Assembly (NCBI RefSeq): GCF_003665095.1 | Contig: NZ_RCHV01000002.1 | Location: 5,008,501 to 5,072,500, forward strand | DNA from: Streptomyces sp. Z26 | Lineage (GTDB): Bacteria > Actinomycetota > Actinomycetes > Streptomycetales > Streptomycetaceae | Length of the DNA stretch: 64,000 nt | Direction of reading: 5' to 3' | Shown: piece after piece, positions 16,496-24,691 of the stretch | How the letters are laid out: each line of letters begins with the position of its first letter | Numbering within the stretch: the first letter of the stretch is position 1 | Translations under genes and position numbers: made by a program | Notes under the pieces: model-generated | Databases searched by the model: none | Told to the model about the DNA's origin: nothing | What the model saw: only the letters and a program-made list of their open reading frames with translations

Positions 16496-16832
16496 TTCGG
16501 CTGATCTTCAACCGCCCCCGCCCGTAAGGTACTTGCTGCGGGGCGTCGTCATCTCTGCCATGCTGCCCCGAGTGCTTCATAACATTTCGATACGCGATTT
16601 GCACGAGACCAACACGGGCGGCGAGCGGAACACCTCACTCTGCACACGGTTCTATGGTGCTTTGTCGGTTTAGAACGGGCAATGCACGCAATATCGATAC
16701 TCGCCTGCCATAAATTCCTCGGCACGTCAAGAGTTTGGAAAGAGGTGCCGTGGCGTGCTGGAATTCGGAGAACTCAGCAGTAGCCGCGACCCGACCTGAG
16801 TCGGGGCCGAGCGCCGAGAGGTGAGTAGTCGA
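16496..16832. other. Regulatory region between the two conservons (337 bp)
   Basis: No gene is supported. The middle (about 16560-16740) is unusually A/T-rich for this window and probably carries the promoter of the second conservon. GTGCTGGAATTC (16755-16766) repeats a site found upstream of the first cvnA. No terminator hairpin is evident after cvnD. Confidence 0.5.
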
Positions 16833-19800
16833 GTGAGGCGTAGCAGTACGGGCTCTGCCCCGCAGGCGCGTGACGGATCGCGGGGGAACTTCACCCCGCC
16901 GTCGCGAGCCGGCGCGGGGCGGGTGGACATGCCCGAGCCGCCCGCCGGCAGCGGTGGCGGCAGCCGTTTAGCGGTACGCAACTGGCGGGTGCCGACCCGT
17001 CTGAACGCGATCCTGCTCATCCCCGTGCTCGTCGCGCTCGTCTTCGGCGGCTTCCGCGTGCAGCACACCGTCGACACCTGGAACGACGCCGAGGACGCCC
17101 GCCACGTCGCGGAACTCGTCGAGGCGGCGGCCGACTACGCCCACGCCCTGCTCGACGAGCGGGACCGCAGCGCGGAGCCGTTCCTCGCGGGCGATCGCGA
17201 AAGCCAACAGGTGAAGGACCTGCGCGCGGCCACGGATCAGGCCAAGCGACGGTTCGACGACCGCGTCGGCGAGATCCCCGACAAGGCGGGCATCCAGCGC
17301 AGACTCGCCGCCCTCCGCAAGGCCGAGCCGAGCCTCGGCCCGCTCCGCGCGGCCGCGTACACCGACGAGTTGAGCGGTGCGCAGACGGAGGAGGGGTACG
17401 TCCGCATCCAGCACCCGCTGATGGAGTTCGCGAACGAACTCGGCCTGGGCACCGGCAACGTCACCTCCTACGGCCGCTCCGTGTACGCCATCTCCCTCGC
17501 GAAGTCCGCCGAGTCCCTCCAGCGTTCCCTCGGCACGCACCTCCTGCTCGACCCCGGCCCGTCACCGGCCGCGAAGAAGAAGCAGCTCACGGCGTTCGCC
17601 TCGTACGCCTACCTGGAGAACATCGCGCTGGAGGAGTACATTTCCGGCGCCCGCCCGCAGGACGCCGAGCTGCTGCGCCGCGAGCTGCGTGAGGCGGAGC
17701 AGCGCGGCCAGGCGAAGACCGAGGCGGCGCGCGAGAAGGCGAAGGCCGACGACGAGCCGTTCGTCTCCCCGCCGCCCATGAAGGAGATGGTCACGGCCAT
17801 CGGCAGCGGCGCGGGGGAGAGCAGCCTGAAGCCGCGGGGCGTCACGTCCGAGTCGTGGTTCGCCGCCGCGACGGGCAAGTTCGACGCGTACCGCGCGGTC
17901 GAGAAGGAGCTGACGGGCGACGCCGTACGGGAGACCGAGCAGATCTCCGCGGACGCCCGCCGGGACACGTTCGTCAACGCCGCGGTCGTCCTGGCCGCGC
18001 TGCTGCTGGCGTTCCTCGTCGCCGGGATGATGGCCCGTTCCATGGGGCGGGCCATGCGTACGCTCCGCGGGGCCGCGCTGGAGGTGGCCGAGCAGCGACT
18101 GCCGTCCCTCGTCGACCAGCTCTCGCGGACCGACCCGGGCCGCGTCGACACCCAGGTCCGGCCGATCCCGATAGACAGCCGGGACGAGATCGGGGAGGTC
18201 GCCCGCGCCTTCGACCACGTGCACCGCGAGGCGGTACGGCTCGCGGCCGAGCAGGCACTGCTGCGCGGCAACGTGAACGCGATCTTCACCAACCTCTCCA
18301 GCCGCAACCAGGGGCTCATCGAGCGCCAACTCGCCCTCATCTCCGAGCTGGAGAACAACGAGGCCGACCCGGACCAGCTCCAGAACCTCTTCCGGATGGA
18401 CCACCTGGCGACGCGCATGCGCCGCAACGGGGAGAACCTGCTCGTCCTCGCGGGCGAGGAGTCGGGCCACCGGTGGAACCGGCCCGTACCGCTCATCGAC
18501 ACCCTGCGGGCCGCCTCCTCCGAGGTGGAGCACTACGAGCGCATCGAGCTGTCGCCGGTCCCGGAGAACGAGATCCACGGCGCCGCCGTGACCGACCTCG
18601 TGCACCTGCTGGCCGAGCTGTTGGAGAACGCCACGTCGTTCTCCTCGCCGCAGACCAAGGTGCAGGTCACCGCGACACGGCTGCCGGACGGCCGCGTGAT
18701 GATCGAGATCCACGACAAGGGCATCGGTCTGACCGCCGAGGACTTCGCGGACATCAACCACAAGCTGGCGAACCCGCCGACGGTGGACGCCGCCATCTCC
18801 CAGCGCATGGGCCTCTTCGTGGTCGGCCGCCTGGCCAACCGGCACGGCATCCGCGTCCAGCTGCGGCCCTCGGGCGAGCAGGCGGGCACCACCTCGCTCG
18901 TCATGCTGCCGGAGGAGATCACGCGCGGCGGCGGCGGCGACGCGCAGCCCGCCGAGGAGCAGTTCACGGTCTCCCGGATCGTCCCGGACCAGCCGAACGA
19001 CCCGCAGACGCCCGCCAGGGGCATCCCGCGGTCCGCGGCCGAGCTGGGCTTCGACGACTCCCGCTACGGCGCCGAGGCGCCCGCGCCCACCGGGCCGCCC
19101 GCGCCGGGGAACCTCGACCCGGTCGGGCGCTCGCTCCAGCGCGACGGGCGCCGGGCGGCGCTGGAGGCGCAGCAGCAGGAGCCGTCGCGGCAGCAGGGCG
19201 AGCAGAGTGGACAGGCGCAGCCGGGCCACCAGATCCAGCCAGTTCAGCAGGGTCAGCCCGGCCTGCCGGAGGGCCAGGGCCAGTACCAGGGCCAGCTGTC
19301 GCACCAGGCGTACCCGCAGCGGTACCCCGGGCCGGACCAGCTTCAGGGGCAACCGCGGGGCCCGGTGCCGCCGCAGGGAGTCCCGCAGCAGCCGCACCCC
19401 CCGCAGCAACCCGCGCCGTACGGGTACGACCCGGCGGCCCGGCCCGGCCACCCGCAGGGCTACCCGCAGCCGGGCCACGACGCCCAGCAGCAGGGCTGGG
19501 ACCCCTGGCAGGCACGGGCGGCCCAGCCCGCCCCCGACGCCGGTGTCAGCCCCCAGCTGCCGCCCGGCGCCGCGACCCCGCAGCCCGACGCCGGAGCCGT
19601 CCCGTACGACCCCGCGAGCGGTTACCAGCAGCCCGGATACCCCGCGGACGACTACGCCGGGGCACCCTCCTCGTACGGTGCGCAGCCACCCCAGCCGTCA
19701 CAAGCGGAATCAGCCGGGAACGTTCCCGACGCCACCCGTGACCGCGTAGGCTTCGACCGTCTGGGCCCCTCCCCGAGCAGCGTTCGCGCCACGACCGGCG

Positions 19801-20252
19801 CGGGACTGCCTCAGCGGGAGCCCGGACGGCAGCAGCCGGAAGGGGGTCCGAATGCCCAGCAGCAGCCACAAGCGGAACCTCCTGGGGCCGTGCCGTCCGG
19901 GCCGCCTCAGCTACCGCGCCAGACAGGTCCGGACCAGCGGGAATCCGTTGATCCGGGGTGGCAGTCGGCCAATGACGAACGGTGGAACCGGGCCAGCAGG
20001 CTGCGGCAACCGGAAGCCGGTGGCGTCACCCTGTCCGGCCTGCCGCGACGCGTGCCCCGTGCCAACCTGGTCGAGGGTGCCGCGGAGCAGCAGGCGGCGG
20101 GCGGTGCCCAGGTTTCGAGGGCGCCGGAGGATGTCCGTGGGAGGCTGAGTAACCTGCACCGCGGCATCCGCAGAGGACGCACCGCGGGCGAGAACACCCA
20201 GAATGACAGACAGGGCTACGGCCCCGGCAGCACCTACGATCAGGAGCGTTAG
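16833..20252 (+). CDS. Conservon sensor protein CvnA, second copy, with a TTA codon
   Basis: 1139 residues from GTG at 16833, with GAGAGGTG about 10 bases upstream; an in-frame GTG at 16821 lacks one. The architecture matches the first copy: membrane segments about 57-76 and 380-402, HAMP, MDHLATRMRRNGENLL, HATPase with ELLENATSFSSP near 590 and IHDKGIGLT, a Gln/Pro-rich linker, and a conserved tail (NDERWNRASRLRQPEAGG onward, from about 1047). The extracytoplasmic sensing part differs strongly from the first copy, implying a different signal. Leu46 (16968-16970) is encoded by TTA, the codon read by the bldA tRNA in Streptomyces, so full expression may be developmentally gated. Confidence 0.9.
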   Translation: MRRSSTGSAPQARDGSRGNFTPPSRAGAGRVDMPEPPAGSGGGSRLAVRNWRVPTRLNAILLIPVLVALVFGGFRVQHTVDTWNDAEDARHVAELVEAAADYAHALLDERDRSAEPFLAGDRESQQVKDLRAATDQAKRRFDDRVGEIPDKAGIQRRLAALRKAEPSLGPLRAAAYTDELSGAQTEEGYVRIQHPLMEFANELGLGTGNVTSYGRSVYAISLAKSAESLQRSLGTHLLLDPGPSPAAKKKQLTAFASYAYLENIALEEYISGARPQDAELLRRELREAEQRGQAKTEAAREKAKADDEPFVSPPPMKEMVTAIGSGAGESSLKPRGVTSESWFAAATGKFDAYRAVEKELTGDAVRETEQISADARRDTFVNAAVVLAALLLAFLVAGMMARSMGRAMRTLRGAALEVAEQRLPSLVDQLSRTDPGRVDTQVRPIPIDSRDEIGEVARAFDHVHREAVRLAAEQALLRGNVNAIFTNLSSRNQGLIERQLALISELENNEADPDQLQNLFRMDHLATRMRRNGENLLVLAGEESGHRWNRPVPLIDTLRAASSEVEHYERIELSPVPENEIHGAAVTDLVHLLAELLENATSFSSPQTKVQVTATRLPDGRVMIEIHDKGIGLTAEDFADINHKLANPPTVDAAISQRMGLFVVGRLANRHGIRVQLRPSGEQAGTTSLVMLPEEITRGGGGDAQPAEEQFTVSRIVPDQPNDPQTPARGIPRSAAELGFDDSRYGAEAPAPTGPPAPGNLDPVGRSLQRDGRRAALEAQQQEPSRQQGEQSGQAQPGHQIQPVQQGQPGLPEGQGQYQGQLSHQAYPQRYPGPDQLQGQPRGPVPPQGVPQQPHPPQQPAPYGYDPAARPGHPQGYPQPGHDAQQQGWDPWQARAAQPAPDAGVSPQLPPGAATPQPDAGAVPYDPASGYQQPGYPADDYAGAPSSYGAQPPQPSQAESAGNVPDATRDRVGFDRLGPSPSSVRATTGAGLPQREPGRQQPEGGPNAQQQPQAEPPGAVPSGPPQLPRQTGPDQRESVDPGWQSANDERWNRASRLRQPEAGGVTLSGLPRRVPRANLVEGAAEQQAAGGAQVSRAPEDVRGRLSNLHRGIRRGRTAGENTQNDRQGYGPGSTYDQER

Positions 20253-20253
20253 T

Positions 20254-20676
20254 GTGAGCCCGATGAGCCAGGCGGCGCAGAACCTGAACTGGTTGATCAC
20301 CAACTTCGTGGACAACACTCCGGGTGTGTCGCACACGGTGGTGGTCTCCGCCGACGGACTGCTTCTTGCGATGTCCGAGGGTTTCCCGCGTGATCGGGCC
20401 GATCAGTTGGCGGCTGTCGCGTCGGGGTTGACCTCGCTCACCGCGGGGGCGTCGCGGATCTTCGAGGGTGGTCTGGTGAACCAGACGGTGGTGGAGATGG
20501 AGCGTGGGTTCCTCTTCATCATGTCTATTTCGGATGGTTCGTCGTTGGCCGTGCTCGCGCATCCGGAGGCCGATATCGGTCTTGTCGGTTATGAGATGGC
20601 GCTTCTCGTGGACCGCGCGGGGACGGTGCTGACGCCCGACCTCCGCGCCGAACTCCAGGGAACCCTTCTCAACTAG
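20254..20676 (+). CDS. Conservon roadblock/LC7-domain protein CvnB, second copy
   Basis: 140 residues from GTG at 20254, one base after the cvnA stop and 6 to 7 bases from GGAG in the cvnA end. The protein differs from the first copy only near the C-terminus (QGTLLN versus QGSILN). The same T/G-ending codons are used, unlike the surrounding genes. The expected role is as an MglB-like GTPase regulator for the neighbouring CvnD. Confidence 0.93.
   Translation: MSPMSQAAQNLNWLITNFVDNTPGVSHTVVVSADGLLLAMSEGFPRDRADQLAAVASGLTSLTAGASRIFEGGLVNQTVVEMERGFLFIMSISDGSSLAVLAHPEADIGLVGYEMALLVDRAGTVLTPDLRAELQGTLLN
20260..20654 (+). repeat. Near-identical cvnB block, copy 2
   Basis: Partner of 15003-15397, offset 5257 bases. 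Confidence 0.9.
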
Positions 20677-20808
20677 GGCGCAAACATGAGACAGGCCGTG
20701 CGCATTGCGTCTCCGCCCCATTAGGGTGCGGGGACGTGGTGTCCGCTCGGATGCTGAGGCAGTAACTGGCAAGTGTGGCCCACGAGTCCGTGAGTCGGAG
20801 GAGGAAAC

Positions 20809-21510
20809 GTGACAACGCCCCCAGGCGGTCCGTCGTACGGAAGTGGCCGCGACCAGCAGCACTCCCAGGGTGCACCCCTGAAGCGCTTCAACTTCCCCTC
20901 CGCGCCCAGCGAGCACGTGCACGGTGGACGGTCGCAGGAGTCATCTCCCCAGCCGTCGCCCGGTTCACACGCGCAGTCCTCACAGCACTACCAGCCGGGG
21001 CCGTTCCCGCAGTCGGGACAGTCCCAGGATGGGCAACAGCCGTACTCGCAGGGTGAGTCGGCGCCACAGTCCCGGTCGCACCAGTCGTCCTCGTCCTCGC
21101 GCATCCAGCCGGCGCAGCCGCCCCGGCCCCGCTCGGAGCAGGGCGGTTCGGAAGGCCGGGGCGAGCCGCAGCAGTTGGTGCGGCCGTACGCCATGACGGG
21201 TGGCCGGACCCGTCCGCGTTACCAGCTCGCCATCGAGGCACTGGTGAGCACGACCGCGGAGTTCGCCCAGCTCGGGGGTCAACTGCCCGAGCACCAGCGG
21301 ATCTGCCGGTTGTGCTACGAGATCAAATCGGTCGCCGAAATCTCGGCGCTCCTCTCCATTCCGCTCGGCGTCGCCCGGATTCTCGTCGCCGACCTGGCCG
21401 AGGCCGGACTCGTCGCCATCCACCAGCCCGGTGGTGACGAGTCCACCGCCGACGGCCAGCCAGACGTGACACTGCTCGAAAGGGTGCTCAGTGGACTTCG
21501 CAAGCTCTAG
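20809..21510 (+). CDS. Conservon DUF742 protein CvnC, second copy
   Basis: 233 residues from GTG at 20809 with an excellent ribosome site (GGAGGAGGAAAC). It has an N-terminal extension of about 110 Ser/Gln/Pro-rich residues (including LKRFNFPSAPSEHVHGG) absent from the first copy. The DUF742 core follows: LVRPYAMTGGRTRPRYQLAIEALV, then HQRICRLCYEIKSVAEISALLSIPLGVARILVADLAEAG in sections. Its end VTLLERVLSGLRKL overlaps cvnD by 20 bases, and the last 33 bases are identical to those of the first cvnC. The disordered extension may be an extra interaction arm. Confidence 0.92.
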   Translation: MTTPPGGPSYGSGRDQQHSQGAPLKRFNFPSAPSEHVHGGRSQESSPQPSPGSHAQSSQHYQPGPFPQSGQSQDGQQPYSQGESAPQSRSHQSSSSSRIQPAQPPRPRSEQGGSEGRGEPQQLVRPYAMTGGRTRPRYQLAIEALVSTTAEFAQLGGQLPEHQRICRLCYEIKSVAEISALLSIPLGVARILVADLAEAGLVAIHQPGGDESTADGQPDVTLLERVLSGLRKL

Positions 21511-22078
21511 CGGCGGCGGTGCGGCTGCCCGCTCCACGACCTCGGCCAAGATTGTGGTGGCTGGTGGGTTCGGCGTGGGTAAGACGACTTTCGTCGGTGC
21601 GGTTTCGGAGATCAATCCGCTGCGTACCGAGGCGGTGATGACGTCGGCGTCGGCGGGGATCGATGATCTGACGCATACGGCGGACAAGACCACGACGACG
21701 GTGGCGATGGACTTCGGTCGTATCACGTTGGATCAGGATCTGATTCTGTATCTGTTCGGTACGCCGGGTCAGGATCGTTTCTGGTTCATGTGGGACGACT
21801 TGGTGCGTGGTGCCATCGGTGCGGTGGTGTTGGTGGATACGCGTCGGTTGGCGGATTGTTTTCCGGCGGTGGACTACTTCGAGAACAGTGGTCTGCCGTT
21901 CGTGATCGCGTTGAACGGGTTCGACGGGCATCAGCCGTATACGCCGGAGGAGGTGCGTGAGGCGTTGCAGATCGGTCCTGACGCGCCGATCATCATCACG
22001 GACGCGCGGCATCGGGCGGATGCGAAGAGCGCGTTGATCACCCTCGTCGAACACGCGCTGATGGCGCGCCTCCGGTAG
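21491..22078 (+). CDS. Conservon small GTPase CvnD, second copy
   Basis: 195 residues from GTG at 21491 inside the cvnC end. The short N-tail (VDFASSSGGGAAARSTT) differs from the first copy. The GTPase body, with P-loop GGFGVGKTTF and FGTPGQD switch, is identical in protein and has only one DNA difference over 522 bases. It is the last gene of the conservon, followed by an 11-bp perfect hairpin. Confidence 0.94.
   Translation: MDFASSSGGGAAARSTTSAKIVVAGGFGVGKTTFVGAVSEINPLRTEAVMTSASAGIDDLTHTADKTTTTVAMDFGRITLDQDLILYLFGTPGQDRFWFMWDDLVRGAIGAVVLVDTRRLADCFPAVDYFENSGLPFVIALNGFDGHQPYTPEEVREALQIGPDAPIIITDARHRADAKSALITLVEHALMARLR
21539..22060 (+). repeat. Near-identical cvnD block, copy 2
   Basis: Partner of 15956-16477, offset 5583 bases. 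The different offset from the cvnB pair shows that these are two separate identity tracts. Confidence 0.9.
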
Positions 22079-22086
22079 TCCCCGTT

Positions 22087-22113
22087 CCGTACGGGCCCGC
22101 GCGGCCCGTACGG
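22087..22113 (+). terminator. Hairpin after the second conservon
   Basis: Perfect 11-bp stem CCGTACGGGCC/GGCCCGTACGG with loop CGCGC, 9 bases past the cvnD stop. Confidence 0.6.
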
Positions 22114-22267
22114 CCCGGTCCGAGCCCGTCCGGCGTCGCCGGGCGGGCTTGATCCCCTCCCGGGTCCGATCGCCTACGCTGTGCGGGGCTCCCACCGCCC
22201 GCGTGCCGGCAGCTTCAGCTCAGCCCGGCCGCACCGTCAGCGTCAGCAGGCCAGAAGGAAACATCCC

Positions 22268-23029
22268 GTGCGCATCGCCAGATTCTCCCTGGACGGAACC
22301 GTCGGCTTCGGCGTCGTCGACGGCGACGAACTCGACATCATCAGGGGCCACCCCTTCGCGGGCGTCGAGCGTACGGACCGCCGTATCCCGCTGGAGAAGG
22401 TGCGGCTGCTGCCGCCCGTCCTGCCCAGCAAGGTCATCGGCATCGGCCGCAACTACGCCGAGCACGCACGGGAGTTGGGCAACGAGGTCCCGGACGTCCC
22501 GGTGGCGTTCCTCAAGCCGTCCACGTCCGTGGCCGGTCCTGGCGACCCCATCGCGTACCCGGCGTTCTCCTCCGAGGTGCACCACGAGGCCGAACTGGCC
22601 GTCGTCATCGGCCGCATGTGCAAGGAGGTGCCCCGCGCCCGCGTGCACGAGGTCGTCCTCGGCTACACCTGCGCCAACGACGTCACCGCACGGGACGTGC
22701 AGCGCGCCGAGAACCAGTGGTCGCGGGCGAAGGGCTTCGACACGTCCTGCCCGCTCGGCCCCTGGGTCGAGACCGAACTGGACCCGGCGGACCTGGCGGT
22801 GCAGTGCACGGTCAACGGCGAGCAGCGCCAGCTGGGCCGCACCAGCGAGATGGTGCGCTCCGTCGAGGACCTGGTCGTGCACCTCTCCGAGGCGATGACG
22901 CTGCTTCCCGGGGACGTCGTCCTCACGGGCACCCCCGCGGGGGTGGGCCCGCTCCACGTCGGCGACGAGGTCGCCGTCACCATCGAAGGCATCGGCACTC
23001 TCACCAACAAGGTGATCAAGCGTGACTAA
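22268..23029 (+). CDS. Fumarylacetoacetate hydrolase-family protein
   Basis: 253 residues from GTG at 22268 with AGAAGGAAAC upstream; an earlier in-frame ATG lacks this. It has the FAH fold with VIGIGRNYAEHARELG, the metal-binding glutamates in SSEVHHEAELAVVIG, and NDVTARDVQ. Most single-domain members act as acylpyruvases, oxaloacetate decarboxylases or dipicolinate-type hydrolases, so the exact substrate cannot be read from the sequence. Its stop overlaps the gltX start by 8 bases, indicating cotranscription, a pairing common in actinobacteria. Confidence 0.9.
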   Translation: MRIARFSLDGTVGFGVVDGDELDIIRGHPFAGVERTDRRIPLEKVRLLPPVLPSKVIGIGRNYAEHARELGNEVPDVPVAFLKPSTSVAGPGDPIAYPAFSSEVHHEAELAVVIGRMCKEVPRARVHEVVLGYTCANDVTARDVQRAENQWSRAKGFDTSCPLGPWVETELDPADLAVQCTVNGEQRQLGRTSEMVRSVEDLVVHLSEAMTLLPGDVVLTGTPAGVGPLHVGDEVAVTIEGIGTLTNKVIKRD

Positions 23030-24557
23030 CGCGACCCCCGTCCGCGTACGGTTCTGTCCCTCCCCGACCGGCAACCCGCATGTCGGGCTGGTCCGGACCG
23101 CCCTGTTCAACTGGGCGTTCGCCCGGCACCACGGCGGTTCCCTGGTGCTCCGCATCGAGGACACGGACGCGGCCCGCGACTCCGAGGAGTCGTACGACCA
23201 GCTGCTCGACTCCCTCCGCTGGCTCGGCCTGGACTGGGACGAGGGCCCGGAGGCGTACGCCGCCGACGCGGAGGGTACGGACGGCGGCGCCGTCGGCCCG
23301 CACGCCCCGTACCGCCAGTCCCAGCGCATGGACGTCTACCGGGACGTCGCGGAGCGCCTCCGCGCGGCCGGTCACGCCTACCGCTGCTTCTGCACCCCCG
23401 CCGAGCTGGAGGAGCGCCGCGAGGCGGCGCGCAAGGCGGGCCGGGCCTCCGGGTACGACGGCGCGTGCCGCGACCTGGACGCGGCGCGGATCGCGGCGTA
23501 CGAGGCCGAGGGCCGTACGTCCATCGTCCGCTTCCGGATGCCGGACGAGCCGATCACCTTCACCGACCTGGTGCGCGGCGAGCTGACGTTCGCCCCGGAG
23601 AACGTCACGGACTACGGCATCGTGCGCGCGAACGGCGCCCCCCTCTACACCCTGGTCAACCCGGTCGACGACGCGCTGATGGAGATCACGCACGTCCTCC
23701 GCGGCGAGGACCTGCTGTCGTCCACGCCCCGGCAGATCGCGCTGTACCGCGCGCTCGCGGAGATCGGCGTCGGCAAGGGCGCGACGCCGGAGTTCGGTCA
23801 CCTGCCGTACGTGATGGGGGAGGGCAACAAGAAGCTCTCCAAGCGCGACCCGGAGTCCTCGCTCAACCTCTACCGCGAGCGCGGCTTCCTCCCGCAGGGC
23901 CTCCTCAACTACCTCTCCCTGCTGGGCTGGTCGCTGTCCGAGGACCGGGACATCTTCTCGATGGACGAGCTGGTGGCCGCCTTCGACGTCGCGGACGTGA
24001 ACGCCAACCCGGCGCGCTTCGACCTGAAGAAGTGCGAGGCCATCAACGCCGCGCACCTGCGCGAGCTGCCCGTCGCGGAGTTCGCGGCGGCCTGCGCGCC
24101 CTGGCTGGCGGCACCGTACGCGACCTGGGCGGCGGAGGACTTCGACCAGGCCGCGTTCGACGAGCTGGCCCCGCTGGCGCAGACGCGGCTGACCGTACTG
24201 GCCGACATCACGCAGAACGTCGACTTCCTCTTCCTGCCCGAGCCCGTCGCGGACGAGGCGTCCTGGCAGAAGGCGATGAAGCCGGGCGCCGCCGACGTGC
24301 TGCGGTCCATCCACTCCCGGCTGGCCGAGCTGGACGGCGGGTCGTGGCGCGCGGAGCCCCTCAAGGAGGCCGTCCTGGCCGCCGGGGAGGCGCACGGCCT
24401 GAAGCTCGGCAAGGCGCAGGCGCCGCTCCGCGTCGCGGTGACGGGCCGTACGGTCGGGCTGCCGCTGTTCGAGTCGCTGGAGGTCCTCGGCCGCGAGCGC
24501 ACGCTGCTCCGGGTGGACGCGACGCTGGCCAAACTGGCGGCGCAGCCCGGGAGTTGA
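23022..24557 (+). CDS. gltX: Glutamyl-tRNA synthetase
   Basis: 511 residues, full-length class Ic synthetase. The HIGH-type motif appears as PHVGLVRTALFNW near residue 19, and the KMSKS-type loop as NKKLSKRDPESS. A C-terminal helical anticodon-binding domain follows. It charges tRNA-Glu, and in organisms with GatCAB also tRNA-Gln. GTG at 23022 overlaps the preceding stop. tRNA-Gln and two tRNA-Glu genes lie 2.3 kb downstream, beyond a kinase gene. Confidence 0.97.
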   Translation: MTNATPVRVRFCPSPTGNPHVGLVRTALFNWAFARHHGGSLVLRIEDTDAARDSEESYDQLLDSLRWLGLDWDEGPEAYAADAEGTDGGAVGPHAPYRQSQRMDVYRDVAERLRAAGHAYRCFCTPAELEERREAARKAGRASGYDGACRDLDAARIAAYEAEGRTSIVRFRMPDEPITFTDLVRGELTFAPENVTDYGIVRANGAPLYTLVNPVDDALMEITHVLRGEDLLSSTPRQIALYRALAEIGVGKGATPEFGHLPYVMGEGNKKLSKRDPESSLNLYRERGFLPQGLLNYLSLLGWSLSEDRDIFSMDELVAAFDVADVNANPARFDLKKCEAINAAHLRELPVAEFAAACAPWLAAPYATWAAEDFDQAAFDELAPLAQTRLTVLADITQNVDFLFLPEPVADEASWQKAMKPGAADVLRSIHSRLAELDGGSWRAEPLKEAVLAAGEAHGLKLGKAQAPLRVAVTGRTVGLPLFESLEVLGRERTLLRVDATLAKLAAQPGS

Positions 24558-24691
24558 GCCCCGCGGTCGCCGTACCGGCGACACCCCCACCCCGTACCTG
24601 TGGCAGAGTCTGGCCGAGCGCCACGGCGGTCCGCGCGGGTGCGCGGGCGGGGAGGCCGGCGGGCGCCGACGCGTGAGGGGGCGGGGCGCGG

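Noticed and set aside
11277..22078. Conservon duplication as a mobile element
   Set aside because: No transposase, integrase, terminal repeats or target duplication. Conserved order and diverged cvnA genes argue for old residents with later conversion.
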